Below are positions 1-8,352 of a stretch of 64,000 nucleotides of DNA, one piece after another. A model generated the notes under the pieces. That model saw nothing but the letters and a program-made list of their open reading frames with translations. It did no database searches and was not told the DNA's origin. The stretch is from Caproiciproducens sp. CPB-2 (GTDB lineage Bacteria; Bacillota; Clostridia; Oscillospirales; Acutalibacteraceae). Numbering within the stretch: position 1 is the first letter of the stretch; the number at the start of each line of letters is the position of its first letter. A program made the translations under genes and the position numbers. The stretch lies in the NCBI RefSeq assembly GCF_036287215.1, contig NZ_CP142860.1:1240001-1304000 (forward strand). The letters are read 5' to 3'.

Positions 1-1
1 G

Positions 2-709
2 ACCAAAGCGGTGGACGATATCAGCTTTGAAGTGGAAAAAGGGGAATTCGTCGGCATCATGGGCGCTTCCGGCAGCGGAAAAACGACGCTGCTGAACTGT
101 ATTTCCACCATTGATTCCCCGACGGCCGGCCATATCATCATCGACGGAAAGGATATTACCCGGCTGAACTCCGCAAGGCTGTCCCGGTTCCGCCGCGAAC
201 AGCTCGGGTTTATCTTTCAGGATTTCAATCTGCTGGACACACTGACCGCGTATGAAAACATTGCGCTCGCGCTGACCATTATCAAGACTCCGGCGGGGGA
301 AATCGACGTGCGCGTGCGCCAGGTCGCGAAGAAACTGGAGATCGAGGATGTCCTGAAAAAGTATCCGTACCAGATGTCCGGCGGACAGAAGCAGCGCGTC
401 GCCTCGGCCCGCGCCATCGTCACCCAGCCCGCGCTGATTCTGGCGGATGAGCCCACCGGCGCGCTGGATTCCAAATCTTCCCGGATGCTGCTGGAAAGCT
501 TTGAAACGCTCAACAGCAATCTGGAAGCGACCATCCTGATGGTCACGCACGACGCGTTTACCGCCAGCTACTGCCACCGGATCCTGTTTATCAAGGATGG
601 CCGGATTTTCAACGAGCTGGTCCGCGGGGGCGACACCCGCAGGCAGTTCTTCAATAAAATCATTGAGGTCGTGACCCTGCTCGGAGGTGACAACGCCAAT
701 GTTCTCTAA
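2..709 (+). CDS. Bce-type ABC transporter ATP-binding protein (5' end outside window)
   Basis: ATPase subunit of a peptide-antibiotic (bacitracin/lantibiotic) detoxification ABC transporter of the BceAB/MacB type. The reading frame is open from the first bases (T-K-A-V-D-D), so the true start lies upstream of the window. Visible motifs in order are Walker A GASGSGKTT, Q-loop FQDFNLL, signature MSGGQKQR and Walker B LILADEPTGALD, followed by the H-loop (VTHD). It overlaps the permease gene by 11 nt, so the two are translationally linked. Family assignment comes from sequence motifs plus the BceB-like partner; the exact drug substrate cannot be read here. Confidence 0.9.
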   Translation, partial: TKAVDDISFEVEKGEFVGIMGASGSGKTTLLNCISTIDSPTAGHIIIDGKDITRLNSARLSRFRREQLGFIFQDFNLLDTLTAYENIALALTIIKTPAGEIDVRVRQVAKKLEIEDVLKKYPYQMSGGQKQRVASARAIVTQPALILADEPTGALDSKSSRMLLESFETLNSNLEATILMVTHDAFTASYCHRILFIKDGRIFNELVRGGDTRRQFFNKIIEVVTLLGGDNANVL

Positions 710-2738
710 GCTTGCTTTCAAGAATGTCACGAAAAGCATCCGCGATTTCACCGTCTATTTTTTGACCCTGACGTTCGGTGTAAGCCTGTTTTATGTTTTC
801 AATTCCATCGATTCCCAGACCGCGCTGCTGGAGGTCAGCAAGGCGCAGGCGAGAATCATTGCGTCGCTGATTACCACGATCGACTATGTGTCCGTTTTTA
901 TTTCCATTATTCTGGGCTTTCTGGTCGTTTACGCGAACCAGTTCCTGATCAAGCGCCGGAAAAAAGAGCTTGCCGTTTACATGACGCTCGGCATGGCGAA
1001 AGGCAAGATATCGCGCATTTTGATTCTGGAAACGATGATTATCGGCGTGTTTTCGCTTGCGGTGGGCCTTTTGGTCGGCGTGTTTGCCTCCCAGTGGCTT
1101 TCCGTTGTCACCGCGAAGCTGTTCGAGGTGGACATGAAAGCGTTCCTTTTTACGTTTTCCACCCACGCGTTTTATAAGACCGTCCTGTATTTCGGAATCA
1201 TCTTTCTGATCGTGATTGTTTTCAATACGATTGCGGTCTCGCGGTATAAACTGATCGATCTGCTGAACGCTTCGAAGAAAAATCAGAAGCTGCGGTTTAC
1301 GCATCTCTGGATTTCGGTGATCCTGTTTCTGGTGGCGCTTGTCTGCATCCTCACCGCCTATCACCTGATTATCGACAACGGCATGATGGAGGTGAATTCC
1401 GAGTTTACGGCGGCCATTGTTCTGGGCAGCATCGGTACGCTGCTGTTCTTTATGTCCCTGTCCGGCTTTTTGCTCCGCGTGGTGAAGGCGAACAAAAAGC
1501 TGTATCTCAAAAACCTGAACATGTTCGTGCTGCGCCAGATCAATTCTAAAATCAATACGACCTTCGTCTCCATGTCCGTCATCTGCATCATGCTGCTGGT
1601 CACCATCGGCACGCTGTCCACGGGGATAGGGCTTTCCGACGTGCTCAGCAAGGACCTGAAGGGCGCTACGCCGTATGACGCGACCTACACCTATTATTAT
1701 TCGTATGGGGAGGACGAACTGAAACGCAATGCGCTGGCGGATGATATCGCCGGGCAGATGATTGCCCATGGCGTCGATTTGGACGGACTGACCAGGTCGT
1801 ACGCACAGATGACCGCTTATTACACCGATCATCTGAAGTACTCCGAGCTGTTTCTGCCGGGTGCGCCGTCACAAGGCAAGCTGATGGAACAGAGTAAAGA
1901 CGCTGCGGTGGTTTGTGTTTCGCAAAGCGACTACAACGCGGCCGCAAAGCTGCAGGGGAGGCCCACGGTTTCCCTGCGGGACGATGAATTCCTGATCAAC
2001 TGCAGCTACGTCGATATGAAGCCCGTGATCGAGTATTTTCTGAATCATAAGGATACGGTTGTGCTGAACGGGAAAACGCTGAAGGCGCAGAGCCGCCAGT
2101 ATCTGGATACCGCCTTCCAGACAAGCATGATGATGGCCGATCCCGGAACGCTGATTGTGCCGGACGCGCTGGTGGAAGGCCTGAAAAAAGAGATCGCTTT
2201 TCTCAATCTCCAGTATAAAGACGGCGTTACCGACGAACAGTTCGTTGCGGCGGTAGAAAAGGTTTATCCTGAAGAATCGGCCGATGAGTCTTCCACCCCC
2301 TATCACACATCTCTTACCAAACAGCTGGTCTACGATCAGAGTACGGGGATCAAGACGATGATTTCGTATCTCGCGATCTATATCGGGCTTGTCTTCCTGA
2401 TTACCAGCGCCGCCGTGCTTGCGCTGCAGCAGCTTTCCGAAGCCTCCGACAATCTGGAGCGCTATGGCCTGCTGAAACGGCTCGGCGCGGAACAGAGGAT
2501 GATCGATCACTCCCTGTTTGTCCAGATCGCCATCTATTTTATGCTTCCGCTTTCTCTTGCGGTCGTCCATTCGGCGGTCGGCATCTATGTCGCCAATTCG
2601 CTGGTGGCGCAGTTCGGCCATCTGGATATTTTGGGAAACACCCTCATTACCGCCGTGTTTTTCCTTGTTATCTACGGGGGCTATTTCCTCACGACCTATT
2701 TCGGCAGCAGGAGCATGATTCATCAAAGGCAGAACTGA
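699..2738 (+). CDS. Bce-type ABC transporter permease, FtsX-like (BceB family)
   Basis: Membrane permease of about 679 aa partnering the preceding ATPase. The ATG at 699 is preferred over an in-frame GTG at 687 because a CGGAGG site at 682-687 is well placed before it. The architecture is that of BceB: a first hydrophobic segment near residues 20-40, a block of membrane segments to about 310, a large extracytoplasmic domain of roughly 200 residues (about 315-525), then three C-terminal membrane segments. That extracellular domain binds peptide-antibiotic/lipid II complexes in characterised BceB proteins. No two-component genes for it are visible here; they may lie left of the window. A strong terminator follows. 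Confidence 0.9.
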   Translation: MFSKLAFKNVTKSIRDFTVYFLTLTFGVSLFYVFNSIDSQTALLEVSKAQARIIASLITTIDYVSVFISIILGFLVVYANQFLIKRRKKELAVYMTLGMAKGKISRILILETMIIGVFSLAVGLLVGVFASQWLSVVTAKLFEVDMKAFLFTFSTHAFYKTVLYFGIIFLIVIVFNTIAVSRYKLIDLLNASKKNQKLRFTHLWISVILFLVALVCILTAYHLIIDNGMMEVNSEFTAAIVLGSIGTLLFFMSLSGFLLRVVKANKKLYLKNLNMFVLRQINSKINTTFVSMSVICIMLLVTIGTLSTGIGLSDVLSKDLKGATPYDATYTYYYSYGEDELKRNALADDIAGQMIAHGVDLDGLTRSYAQMTAYYTDHLKYSELFLPGAPSQGKLMEQSKDAAVVCVSQSDYNAAAKLQGRPTVSLRDDEFLINCSYVDMKPVIEYFLNHKDTVVLNGKTLKAQSRQYLDTAFQTSMMMADPGTLIVPDALVEGLKKEIAFLNLQYKDGVTDEQFVAAVEKVYPEESADESSTPYHTSLTKQLVYDQSTGIKTMISYLAIYIGLVFLITSAAVLALQQLSEASDNLERYGLLKRLGAEQRMIDHSLFVQIAIYFMLPLSLAVVHSAVGIYVANSLVAQFGHLDILGNTLITAVFFLVIYGGYFLTTYFGSRSMIHQRQN

Positions 2739-2814
2739 TATGATTATTCTTTTATTGATCAAGCTGCTGCTGATTTATTTCCTTTCCTGCTGTGAAAGAT
2801 TTCTTTAAGCCTTT

Positions 2815-2850
2815 CAGCCGCCGGTCATTTTGACCGGCGGCTGTTGTCTT
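2815..2850 (+). terminator. Rho-independent terminator of the Bce operon
   Basis: Perfect 13-bp stem (2815-2827 with 2831-2843), 3-nt loop, then a T-rich tail. It ends the ABC transporter operon and separates it from the repair/peptidase pair. Confidence 0.9.
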
Positions 2851-2903
2851 TCTTCCCCAAAGAATATATAATGGAATTACCAAATCATAACAGGGGAAAC
2901 GAT

Positions 2904-3617
2904 ATGAAAAACGATTTTGTATACACCGGTTATCCTTCGCTCTCGGAGCATCTTCTTTCGCTGGCCGACGAGCCGTACCGCGAAATGCAGTATAAAATTG
3001 TCCCCGGGGTGGAGCATATTCTCGGCGTGCGTATCCCGAAGCTGCGGGCGCTTGCAAAGCAGATCGGGAAGGGCGACTGGCGCGCCTGCCTCGCGGGGCT
3101 GCGGGACGCCTCTATGGAAGAAATCATGCTGCGCGGGTTTCTCATCGGCTATGCCAAAATGGAGCAGGACGAGCTTTTCGCCCTGATCGCGGACTTTGTC
3201 CCGAGAATCAACAGCTGGGCGGTGTGCGACGGCTTTTGCTCCACCCTGAAAGCGGCGGCGAAGGACCGGGAAAGGCTGTTCGCATTTTTACAGCCGTATC
3301 TGCGAAGCGGCAGAGAATACGAGCTGCGCTTTGCCGTCATCATGCTGATGGACTATTTTATTACGGACGAAACCATCGATCCGGTCCTGAAAATCTACTA
3401 CCGGGTGCGTCACGACGGCTACTATGTCAAAATGGGCGTGGCGTGGGCGCTGTCCGTCTGTTTTGTGAAATATCCGGAAAAGACCATGGCTTATCTGCAG
3501 ACGGACGGCCTGGACGACTGGACCTACAACAAAACGCTGCAGAAAATCGTGGAATCCTTCCGTGTGGATGACCGGACCAAAGCGGTCATCCGGGGAATGA
3601 AACGCAGGGGGAAGTAA
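2904..3617 (+). CDS. DNA alkylation repair protein, AlkD-like HEAT-repeat family
   Basis: About 237 aa. The sequence has the helical HEAT-like organisation of the AlkC/AlkD DNA glycosylase family (PF08713), including an NSWAVCD motif near residue 95 where AlkD-type proteins carry the catalytic aspartate, and the RFAVIMLMDYF helix. Family members excise bulky or cationic alkylated bases without base flipping. The ATG at 2904 follows AGGGGAAA; an earlier in-frame ATG (2844) has no good site and lies directly behind the terminator stem. The next gene starts at the very next base, so the two are probably co-translated. Confidence 0.85.
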   Translation: MKNDFVYTGYPSLSEHLLSLADEPYREMQYKIVPGVEHILGVRIPKLRALAKQIGKGDWRACLAGLRDASMEEIMLRGFLIGYAKMEQDELFALIADFVPRINSWAVCDGFCSTLKAAAKDRERLFAFLQPYLRSGREYELRFAVIMLMDYFITDETIDPVLKIYYRVRHDGYYVKMGVAWALSVCFVKYPEKTMAYLQTDGLDDWTYNKTLQKIVESFRVDDRTKAVIRGMKRRGK

Positions 3618-4283
3618 ATGGAATATCAGCTGATCCGTTCCCGGCGCAAAACCGTTGCCATCTGTGTGGACCGGGACGGCAACGTGACTGTCCGCGCCCC
3701 GCTCAGGGCCGCCCAGGGGACAATCGACCGCTTTGTCCGTGAAAAGCAGGAATGGATCGAGGAGAAGTCCTCTCAGATGGCGGCGAACGCCGCTGCCCGG
3801 CAGGAATTCCGCGTTTCCCCGGGCTCGACGCTGCCGCTGATGGGGAAGGAATACCCGGTACTGCCCGGGGAACACGTCGCTTTTGACGGGACGGGTTTCC
3901 TCCTGCCGCAGGAAGCGTTTGAAACGCTGAAACCGAAGCTTGTCCGCCTGTATCAGTCGATTGCGCAGGACGTCCTTTCACGCAGGACGGATGATTATGC
4001 CGGGCGCACCGGCTTTCGGCCCTCGGGCGTGCGGATTGGCTCGGCGCGTACCTGCTGGGGTTCCTGCTCCGGAAAAAACCGCCTGAGTTATTCGTGGAAG
4101 CTGATTCTCGTCCCGCCGGAGCAGATCGACTATGTGATCGTCCACGAGCTTGCGCATACCGTCGAGCATAACCATTCCCCGCGCTTCTGGGCGCTGGTCG
4201 GGCAGATCCTGCCGGACTATCCGGAGCGGCGCAGACAGCTGAAGGCTTCCGCGCAGAAGCTGCAGAAGCAGGGATGGGATTGA
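3618..4283 (+). CDS. YgjP-like zinc metallopeptidase (DUF45)
   Basis: 221 aa. The C-terminal half carries the zincin motif HELAHTVEHNHSPRFW (HExxH with a downstream His), preceded by the WGSCS motif typical of the YgjP/DUF45 family of putative M48-like cytoplasmic metallopeptidases. There is no signal peptide. The physiological substrate of the family is unknown. Its ATG abuts the stop codon of the alkylation-repair gene, which suggests a shared stress or housekeeping transcript, but functional coupling is only inference. Confidence 0.88.
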   Translation: MEYQLIRSRRKTVAICVDRDGNVTVRAPLRAAQGTIDRFVREKQEWIEEKSSQMAANAAARQEFRVSPGSTLPLMGKEYPVLPGEHVAFDGTGFLLPQEAFETLKPKLVRLYQSIAQDVLSRRTDDYAGRTGFRPSGVRIGSARTCWGSCSGKNRLSYSWKLILVPPEQIDYVIVHELAHTVEHNHSPRFWALVGQILPDYPERRRQLKASAQKLQKQGWD

Positions 4284-4353
4284 TTGCGGTCCCAATGGGT
4301 ATAAACTGATTTGCAGGGGGAACATTGAACATCAAAAGAAAGGGAGATTATTG

Positions 4354-5589
4354 ATGGTAAAAGAGGAAATATTGCGCAAATATGCGCGCCTGGCGGTCTG
4401 CATGGGGGTCCATGTACAGCCGGGACAGATGCTTGTTCTTACGTCGTCCGTGGAGTGTGCGTATTTTACCCGCCTGTGTGTGGAGGAAGCATACCGGGCG
4501 GGCGCCGGGGAAGTGCTTGTCCTTTGGAACGACGAAGCGGTAACGAAGCTTGCCCTTCAGCAGGAAAGCACGGAAACGCTGGCCCGGATAGCTCCGTGGA
4601 AGATTGAGCAGAAGAGAAACTGCATCGACCAAAAATGCTGTTTCCTGTATGTCGAGTCCGCGACTCCCGGACTTCTGGCGGGAATTGACGGAAAGAAGCT
4701 CCAAACTGTCCGTATGGCGAAAGAAACCGCGTTTGAGCCGTTTGAATACTATACCATGGCGAACTACGGCCAGTGGTCCATCGTCGCGATTCCGACCGTC
4801 CCGTGGGCGAAAAAAGTCTTTCCTGACCTCAGCGGCGAAAAGGCCCTTGCCGCGCTGTGGGACGCGGTTCTCACAAGCGTCCGGATTACGGAGGATAACG
4901 ACCCGGTCGCCGAGTGGGAGCGGCACAATGAGGAGCTCAGCCATCACTGCGAGTTAATGAACGGGTTCCGCTTCAAGTCCCTCCATTTTAAAAACGGATT
5001 GGGAACGGACCTGACGGTCGGACTTGTTAAAGACCACATCTGGGCGGGCGGCTGCGACAGGGCGAAAAACGGCGCGGTTTTCAATCCGAATATGCCGACC
5101 GAGGAAGTCTTTACCATGCCGGATAAATACAGAGTGGACGGCCGCGTATACGCCACAAAGCCGCTGAGCTACCAGGGCAAGCTGATCGAAAATTTCCATC
5201 TGGATTTTCAGGACGGAAAGGTAATCGGTTTTCAGGCGGAAAAGGAAGAGGATACCCTGAAAAATCTGATCGGATTCGACGAGGGCAGCTGTTACCTCGG
5301 CGAAGTGGCGCTGATTCCGTACGACTCGCCCATTTCACGGCTGGGGATTCTGTTCCTGAACACGCTCTTTGACGAAAATGCCTCCTGCCATCTGGCGCTC
5401 GGCGCTTCCTACCCGGACAATCTGAAAAACGGCGCGGAATTAAAGCGGGAAGAGTTGGAAAAACTCGGCTCCAACTATTCCAAAATCCACTGTGATTTTA
5501 TGTTCGGAAGCGCGGATATGGAGATTACCGGTACCACGTGGGCCGGAAAACAGATCGCTGTATTCCGGAACGGAAATTTCATCATTTAA
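4354..5589 (+). CDS. M29-family aminopeptidase (AmpS/PepS type)
   Basis: 411 aa, the usual length of thermophilic-type M29 metalloaminopeptidases, which remove N-terminal residues from peptides in the cytoplasm. The family-specific C-terminal half is intact: ENFHLDFQDG, then SRLGILFLNTLFDENASCHLALG, then HCDFMFGS, which contain the conserved Glu/His/Asp metal ligands. The ATG at 4354 is chosen because AGGGAG at 4341-4346 is 7 nt upstream; a TTG at 4351 is less likely. It is followed by a terminator, so it may be the last gene of the run starting at 2904 or its own unit. Confidence 0.9.
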   Translation: MVKEEILRKYARLAVCMGVHVQPGQMLVLTSSVECAYFTRLCVEEAYRAGAGEVLVLWNDEAVTKLALQQESTETLARIAPWKIEQKRNCIDQKCCFLYVESATPGLLAGIDGKKLQTVRMAKETAFEPFEYYTMANYGQWSIVAIPTVPWAKKVFPDLSGEKALAALWDAVLTSVRITEDNDPVAEWERHNEELSHHCELMNGFRFKSLHFKNGLGTDLTVGLVKDHIWAGGCDRAKNGAVFNPNMPTEEVFTMPDKYRVDGRVYATKPLSYQGKLIENFHLDFQDGKVIGFQAEKEEDTLKNLIGFDEGSCYLGEVALIPYDSPISRLGILFLNTLFDENASCHLALGASYPDNLKNGAELKREELEKLGSNYSKIHCDFMFGSADMEITGTTWAGKQIAVFRNGNFII

Positions 5590-5595
5590 ATTAAG

Positions 5596-5626
5596 AAAAG
5601 CGGTTCGCTTTTGTGGCCGCTTTTTT
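5596..5626 (+). terminator. Terminator after M29 aminopeptidase
   Basis: AAAAGCGG pairs with CCGCTTTT, followed by six T residues. Confidence 0.8.
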
Positions 5627-5705
5627 GCGCCTTAAAGCAAAAAAGCGGGAGAAGGAATGCGGGAATCGGTTTTTGAAAAACATTTAACAATTAGCCATGG
5701 TTTCC

Positions 5706-5734
5706 TTGACAAATTCCATTGTACAGACTAAAAT
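5706..5734 (+). promoter_or_regulatory. Sigma-A promoter of feoAB operon 1
   Basis: TTGACA at 5706-5711 and TAAAAT at 5729-5734 with the ideal 17-bp spacer. The downstream palindrome begins at the base after the -10, so the promoter looks strong but repressible. Confidence 0.85.
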
Positions 5735-5764
5735 ATTATATGTTAGCAGAGGCTAACATATAAT
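5735..5764 (+). promoter_or_regulatory. 13-bp-arm palindromic operator, probably metal-responsive
   Basis: ATTATATGTTAGC, AGAG centre, GCTAACATATAAT: a perfect 13-bp inverted repeat covering the expected transcription start. The TTAGC-N4-GCTAA core resembles DtxR/MntR-family boxes (TTAGG...CCTAA type) more than a Fur box, and its position directly before feoAB fits iron repression. The binding protein is not identified in the window. Confidence 0.75.
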
Positions 5765-5813
5765 GCCTGAGGAGCATCACAAGTTAATAAGAAATCAGAT
5801 GATGGAGGCTCTT

Positions 5814-6047
5814 ATGACCTTAAATGAACTGCAAATCGGCCGTAAATCAAAGATTGTTGAAGTCAGGGGTGAGGGCGCGCTGCGGCGCAGGCTGCTGGAT
5901 ATGGGACTGACTCCCCACACAGAGGTGATGGTGAGAAAGGTTGCGCCGATGGGCGATCCGATTGAAATCCATCTTCGGGGCTACGAACTGACCATTCGGA
6001 TTGAGGATGCAAAAAAGATTGAAGTGGAAGGGACGTTAAGCCGATGA
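5814..6047 (+). CDS. feoA: FeoA, ferrous-iron transport accessory protein (system 1)
   Basis: 77-aa SH3-like protein. The RRRLLDMGLTPHTEVMV stretch and the GDPIEIHLRGYEL motif are diagnostic of FeoA, a small cytoplasmic partner of FeoB. The ATG at 5814 lies 5 nt after GGAGG; an apparent upstream start at 5763 would fall inside the operator palindrome and is rejected. The stop overlaps the feoB start (ATGA), which indicates coupled translation. Confidence 0.93.
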   Translation: MTLNELQIGRKSKIVEVRGEGALRRRLLDMGLTPHTEVMVRKVAPMGDPIEIHLRGYELTIRIEDAKKIEVEGTLSR

Positions 6048-8050
6048 TTTTTGCGTTAGCCGGGAACCAGAACAGCGGAAAAACAACGCTGTTCAACCAG
6101 CTCACCGGTTCCAACCAGCATGTGGGAAATTTTCCGGGGGTTACGGTTGAACGAAAGGACGGGGTGATCCGCGGGCACCGCGACGTAACGGTGGTGGATC
6201 TTCCGGGCATCTATTCTCTTTCCCCTTATACCAGTGAAGAAATTGTCACCCGCGACTTTATACTGAACAACCATCCGGACGGGATTATCAATATCGTGGA
6301 CGCAACCAATGTTGAGCGCAATCTTTACCTGAGCATGCAGCTGATCGAGCTGAATCTTCCCATGGTAATCGCTTTGAACATGATGGATGAGGTCCGCGCC
6401 AACGGCGGGACCATTATTATAGAAAAATTTCAGAAAGAACTCGGTGTGCCGGTCGTTCCCATTTCGGCCAGCAAGAATGAAGGGATCGACGAGCTGATTG
6501 AAACGGCGATCAGCACCGCCGCGGCGAAGCAGAAACCGAAGCGCCAGGACTTTTGCACCGGCGCAGTACATAGAGCCATTCACTCCGTAGCCCATCTGGT
6601 GGAGGATCACGCCGAACGGATCGGCGTACCGCCGCGCTTCGCGGCGACGAAGCTGGTCGAGGGCGACGATCCCATAATGAACGCGCTGGGCCTTTCGGAC
6701 AACGAAAAGGATATGGTGGGCCACAGCGTAACGGAAATGGAACGGGAGCTCGGCACCGACCGGGAAGCCGCCCTGGCGGATATGCGCTACACGTTTATCG
6801 AAGGACTGTGCAAGGATTCCGTTGTAAAAATAGGGGAATCCAAAGAACACCGGCGCAGCGTGGCGATCGACGAAATCCTGACGCATAAATATCTCGCGAT
6901 CCCGATTTTTCTTGCCATTATGATGCTGGTATTTTACCTGACCTTTGGGGTGATCGGCAGCGCGCTGAGCGACCTTCTTTCCCTCGCCATCGACTTCCTT
7001 ACCGAAGCCGCCAGCGCGGGCCTGACCGCGTACGGCATCAACCCGGTCGTGCATTCGCTTCTGATCGACGGCGTATTCGCCGGGGTCGGCAGCGTGCTTT
7101 CGTTTTTACCCATCATTGTGGTGCTGTTCTTTTTCCTTTCCATTCTGGAAGACAGCGGGTATATGGCCCGGGTCGCCTTTGTCATGGATAAGCTGCTCCG
7201 CAAGATCGGGCTTTCCGGCCGCAGTTTTGTGCCGATGCTGATCGGGTTCGGCTGCTCCGTTCCCGCCATCATGGCGACCCGCACTCTTTCCAGTGAGCGT
7301 GACCGCAAAATGACCATCCTCCTGACTCCCTTTATGAGCTGCAGCGCAAAGCTGCCGATTTACGCGATGTTTACCGTCGCGTTCTTCCCGAAGCACCGCG
7401 CGCTGGTGATGATCGCCCTTTATGTTACCGGAATCCTCGTCGGCATTATCAGCGGTCTGATCCTGAAAAGCACGCTTTTTCACGGAAAACCGGTGCCGTT
7501 TGTCATGGAACTGCCAAACTATCGCCTTCCCAGTGCGAAAAGTGTTGCATTGCTGATGTGGGATAAGGCAAAGGATTTTTTAACGCGTGCGTTTACCGTT
7601 ATCTTTGTGGCAACGATTATCATATGGTTCCTTCAGACCTTTGACACGCGCTTGAATGTGGTGGCCACCAGCGCCGACAGCATGCTCGCCGGCGTCGGCA
7701 AGGTGATCGCGCCGCTGTTTGCGCCGCTCGGCTTTACCGACTGGCGTGTTTCCACCGCTTTGATTACCGGCTTTACCGCCAAAGAAGCGGTCGTCAGCAC
7801 CCTTGCGGTTCTGACCGGAACCAGTGTTTCCAATCTGCCCGCGGCGCTGTCCCAGCTTTTCACCCCGCTGACTGCGTGGTCGTACCTGACCTTTACGCTG
7901 CTTTATACACCCTGTGTGGCGGCGATCAGCGCTGTCCGGCGTGAAATGAACAGCTCGAAAAATGCGGTGGCCATGGTGCTTTACCAGACGGGCGTCGCCT
8001 GGATCGTGGCGTTTTTCGTCTATCATATCGGCCTTTTGATTTGCCGCTGA
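6044..8050 (+). CDS. feoB: FeoB, ferrous-iron transporter GTPase/permease (system 1)
   Basis: 668 aa. The N-terminal G domain has G1 GNQNSGKTT, G3 DLPGIYSL, G4 LNMMD (NxxD) and G5 SASKN. A helical spacer follows, then a polytopic membrane domain with two Gate-type repeats, including GFGCSVPAIMATRTL and MSCSAKLPIY. This is the canonical Fe(II) importer layout. Its operon (feoA-feoB-small Cys-rich protein) and the metal-type operator make this the most conventional of the three FeoB proteins in the window. Confidence 0.95.
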   Translation: MIFALAGNQNSGKTTLFNQLTGSNQHVGNFPGVTVERKDGVIRGHRDVTVVDLPGIYSLSPYTSEEIVTRDFILNNHPDGIINIVDATNVERNLYLSMQLIELNLPMVIALNMMDEVRANGGTIIIEKFQKELGVPVVPISASKNEGIDELIETAISTAAAKQKPKRQDFCTGAVHRAIHSVAHLVEDHAERIGVPPRFAATKLVEGDDPIMNALGLSDNEKDMVGHSVTEMERELGTDREAALADMRYTFIEGLCKDSVVKIGESKEHRRSVAIDEILTHKYLAIPIFLAIMMLVFYLTFGVIGSALSDLLSLAIDFLTEAASAGLTAYGINPVVHSLLIDGVFAGVGSVLSFLPIIVVLFFFLSILEDSGYMARVAFVMDKLLRKIGLSGRSFVPMLIGFGCSVPAIMATRTLSSERDRKMTILLTPFMSCSAKLPIYAMFTVAFFPKHRALVMIALYVTGILVGIISGLILKSTLFHGKPVPFVMELPNYRLPSAKSVALLMWDKAKDFLTRAFTVIFVATIIIWFLQTFDTRLNVVATSADSMLAGVGKVIAPLFAPLGFTDWRVSTALITGFTAKEAVVSTLAVLTGTSVSNLPAALSQLFTPLTAWSYLTFTLLYTPCVAAISAVRREMNSSKNAVAMVLYQTGVAWIVAFFVYHIGLLICR

Positions 8051-8067
8051 CGGCGGGAGGGAGCGTT

Positions 8068-8217
8068 ATGCAGCTGATTGATTATGCAATTCTGGCGGTG
8101 ATCGCCGTATTGCTTGTGTTTGCGATCCGGTATTCCTACCGGCACAGAAACGAATGCTGCGGCGACTGCAGCCGGTGCGCATCCTGTCATTCCTGTACCA
8201 GAAAAGATAAAAAATAG
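8068..8217 (+). CDS. FeoB-associated Cys-rich membrane protein
   Basis: 49-aa product too short for routine ORF cut-offs. It has one N-terminal membrane helix (about residues 4-20), then a basic stretch and a cysteine cluster (NECCGDCSRCASCHSC) with Lys-rich end. This matches the small Cys-rich proteins that follow feoB in many Firmicutes and are thought to help handle iron at the membrane. A GGGAGG site lies 7-8 nt upstream of the ATG and a terminator follows, which supports a real gene. Confidence 0.9.
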   Translation: MQLIDYAILAVIAVLLVFAIRYSYRHRNECCGDCSRCASCHSCTRKDKK

Positions 8218-8223
8218 AAATTT

Positions 8224-8262
8224 ATCTCTCCTTTGCCTTCCCGGCAAAAGAGAGATTTTTTC
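8224..8262 (+). terminator. Terminator of feoAB operon 1
   Basis: ATCTCTC-C-TTTGCC pairs with GGCAAA-A-GAGAGAT around a 5-nt loop, followed by a T run. Confidence 0.88.
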
Positions 8263-8352
8263 TTGCTCAAACACTATTCAAACACATTGCGCCGTGATAG
8301 AATAGAAACGTTGCAATCAGGCAGGAAAATTGGTTTGGGGAGATAATAATAT

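Noticed and set aside
660..1832. 390-codon minus-strand open frame opposite the Bce permease
   Set aside because: It is the antisense shadow of a well-recognised FtsX-type permease and has a His/Gln/Asp-rich composition unlike a folded protein.
5763..5813. 17-residue N-terminal extension of FeoA
   Set aside because: The extra start lies inside the operator palindrome; GGAGG directly before 5814 sets the true start.
6056..7054. 332-codon minus-strand frame opposite feoB1, and similar long frames opposite rbsB, clpB, the flavoproteins and the wbp-type genes
   Set aside because: All overlap recognised genes entirely, lack ribosome sites and match no family.
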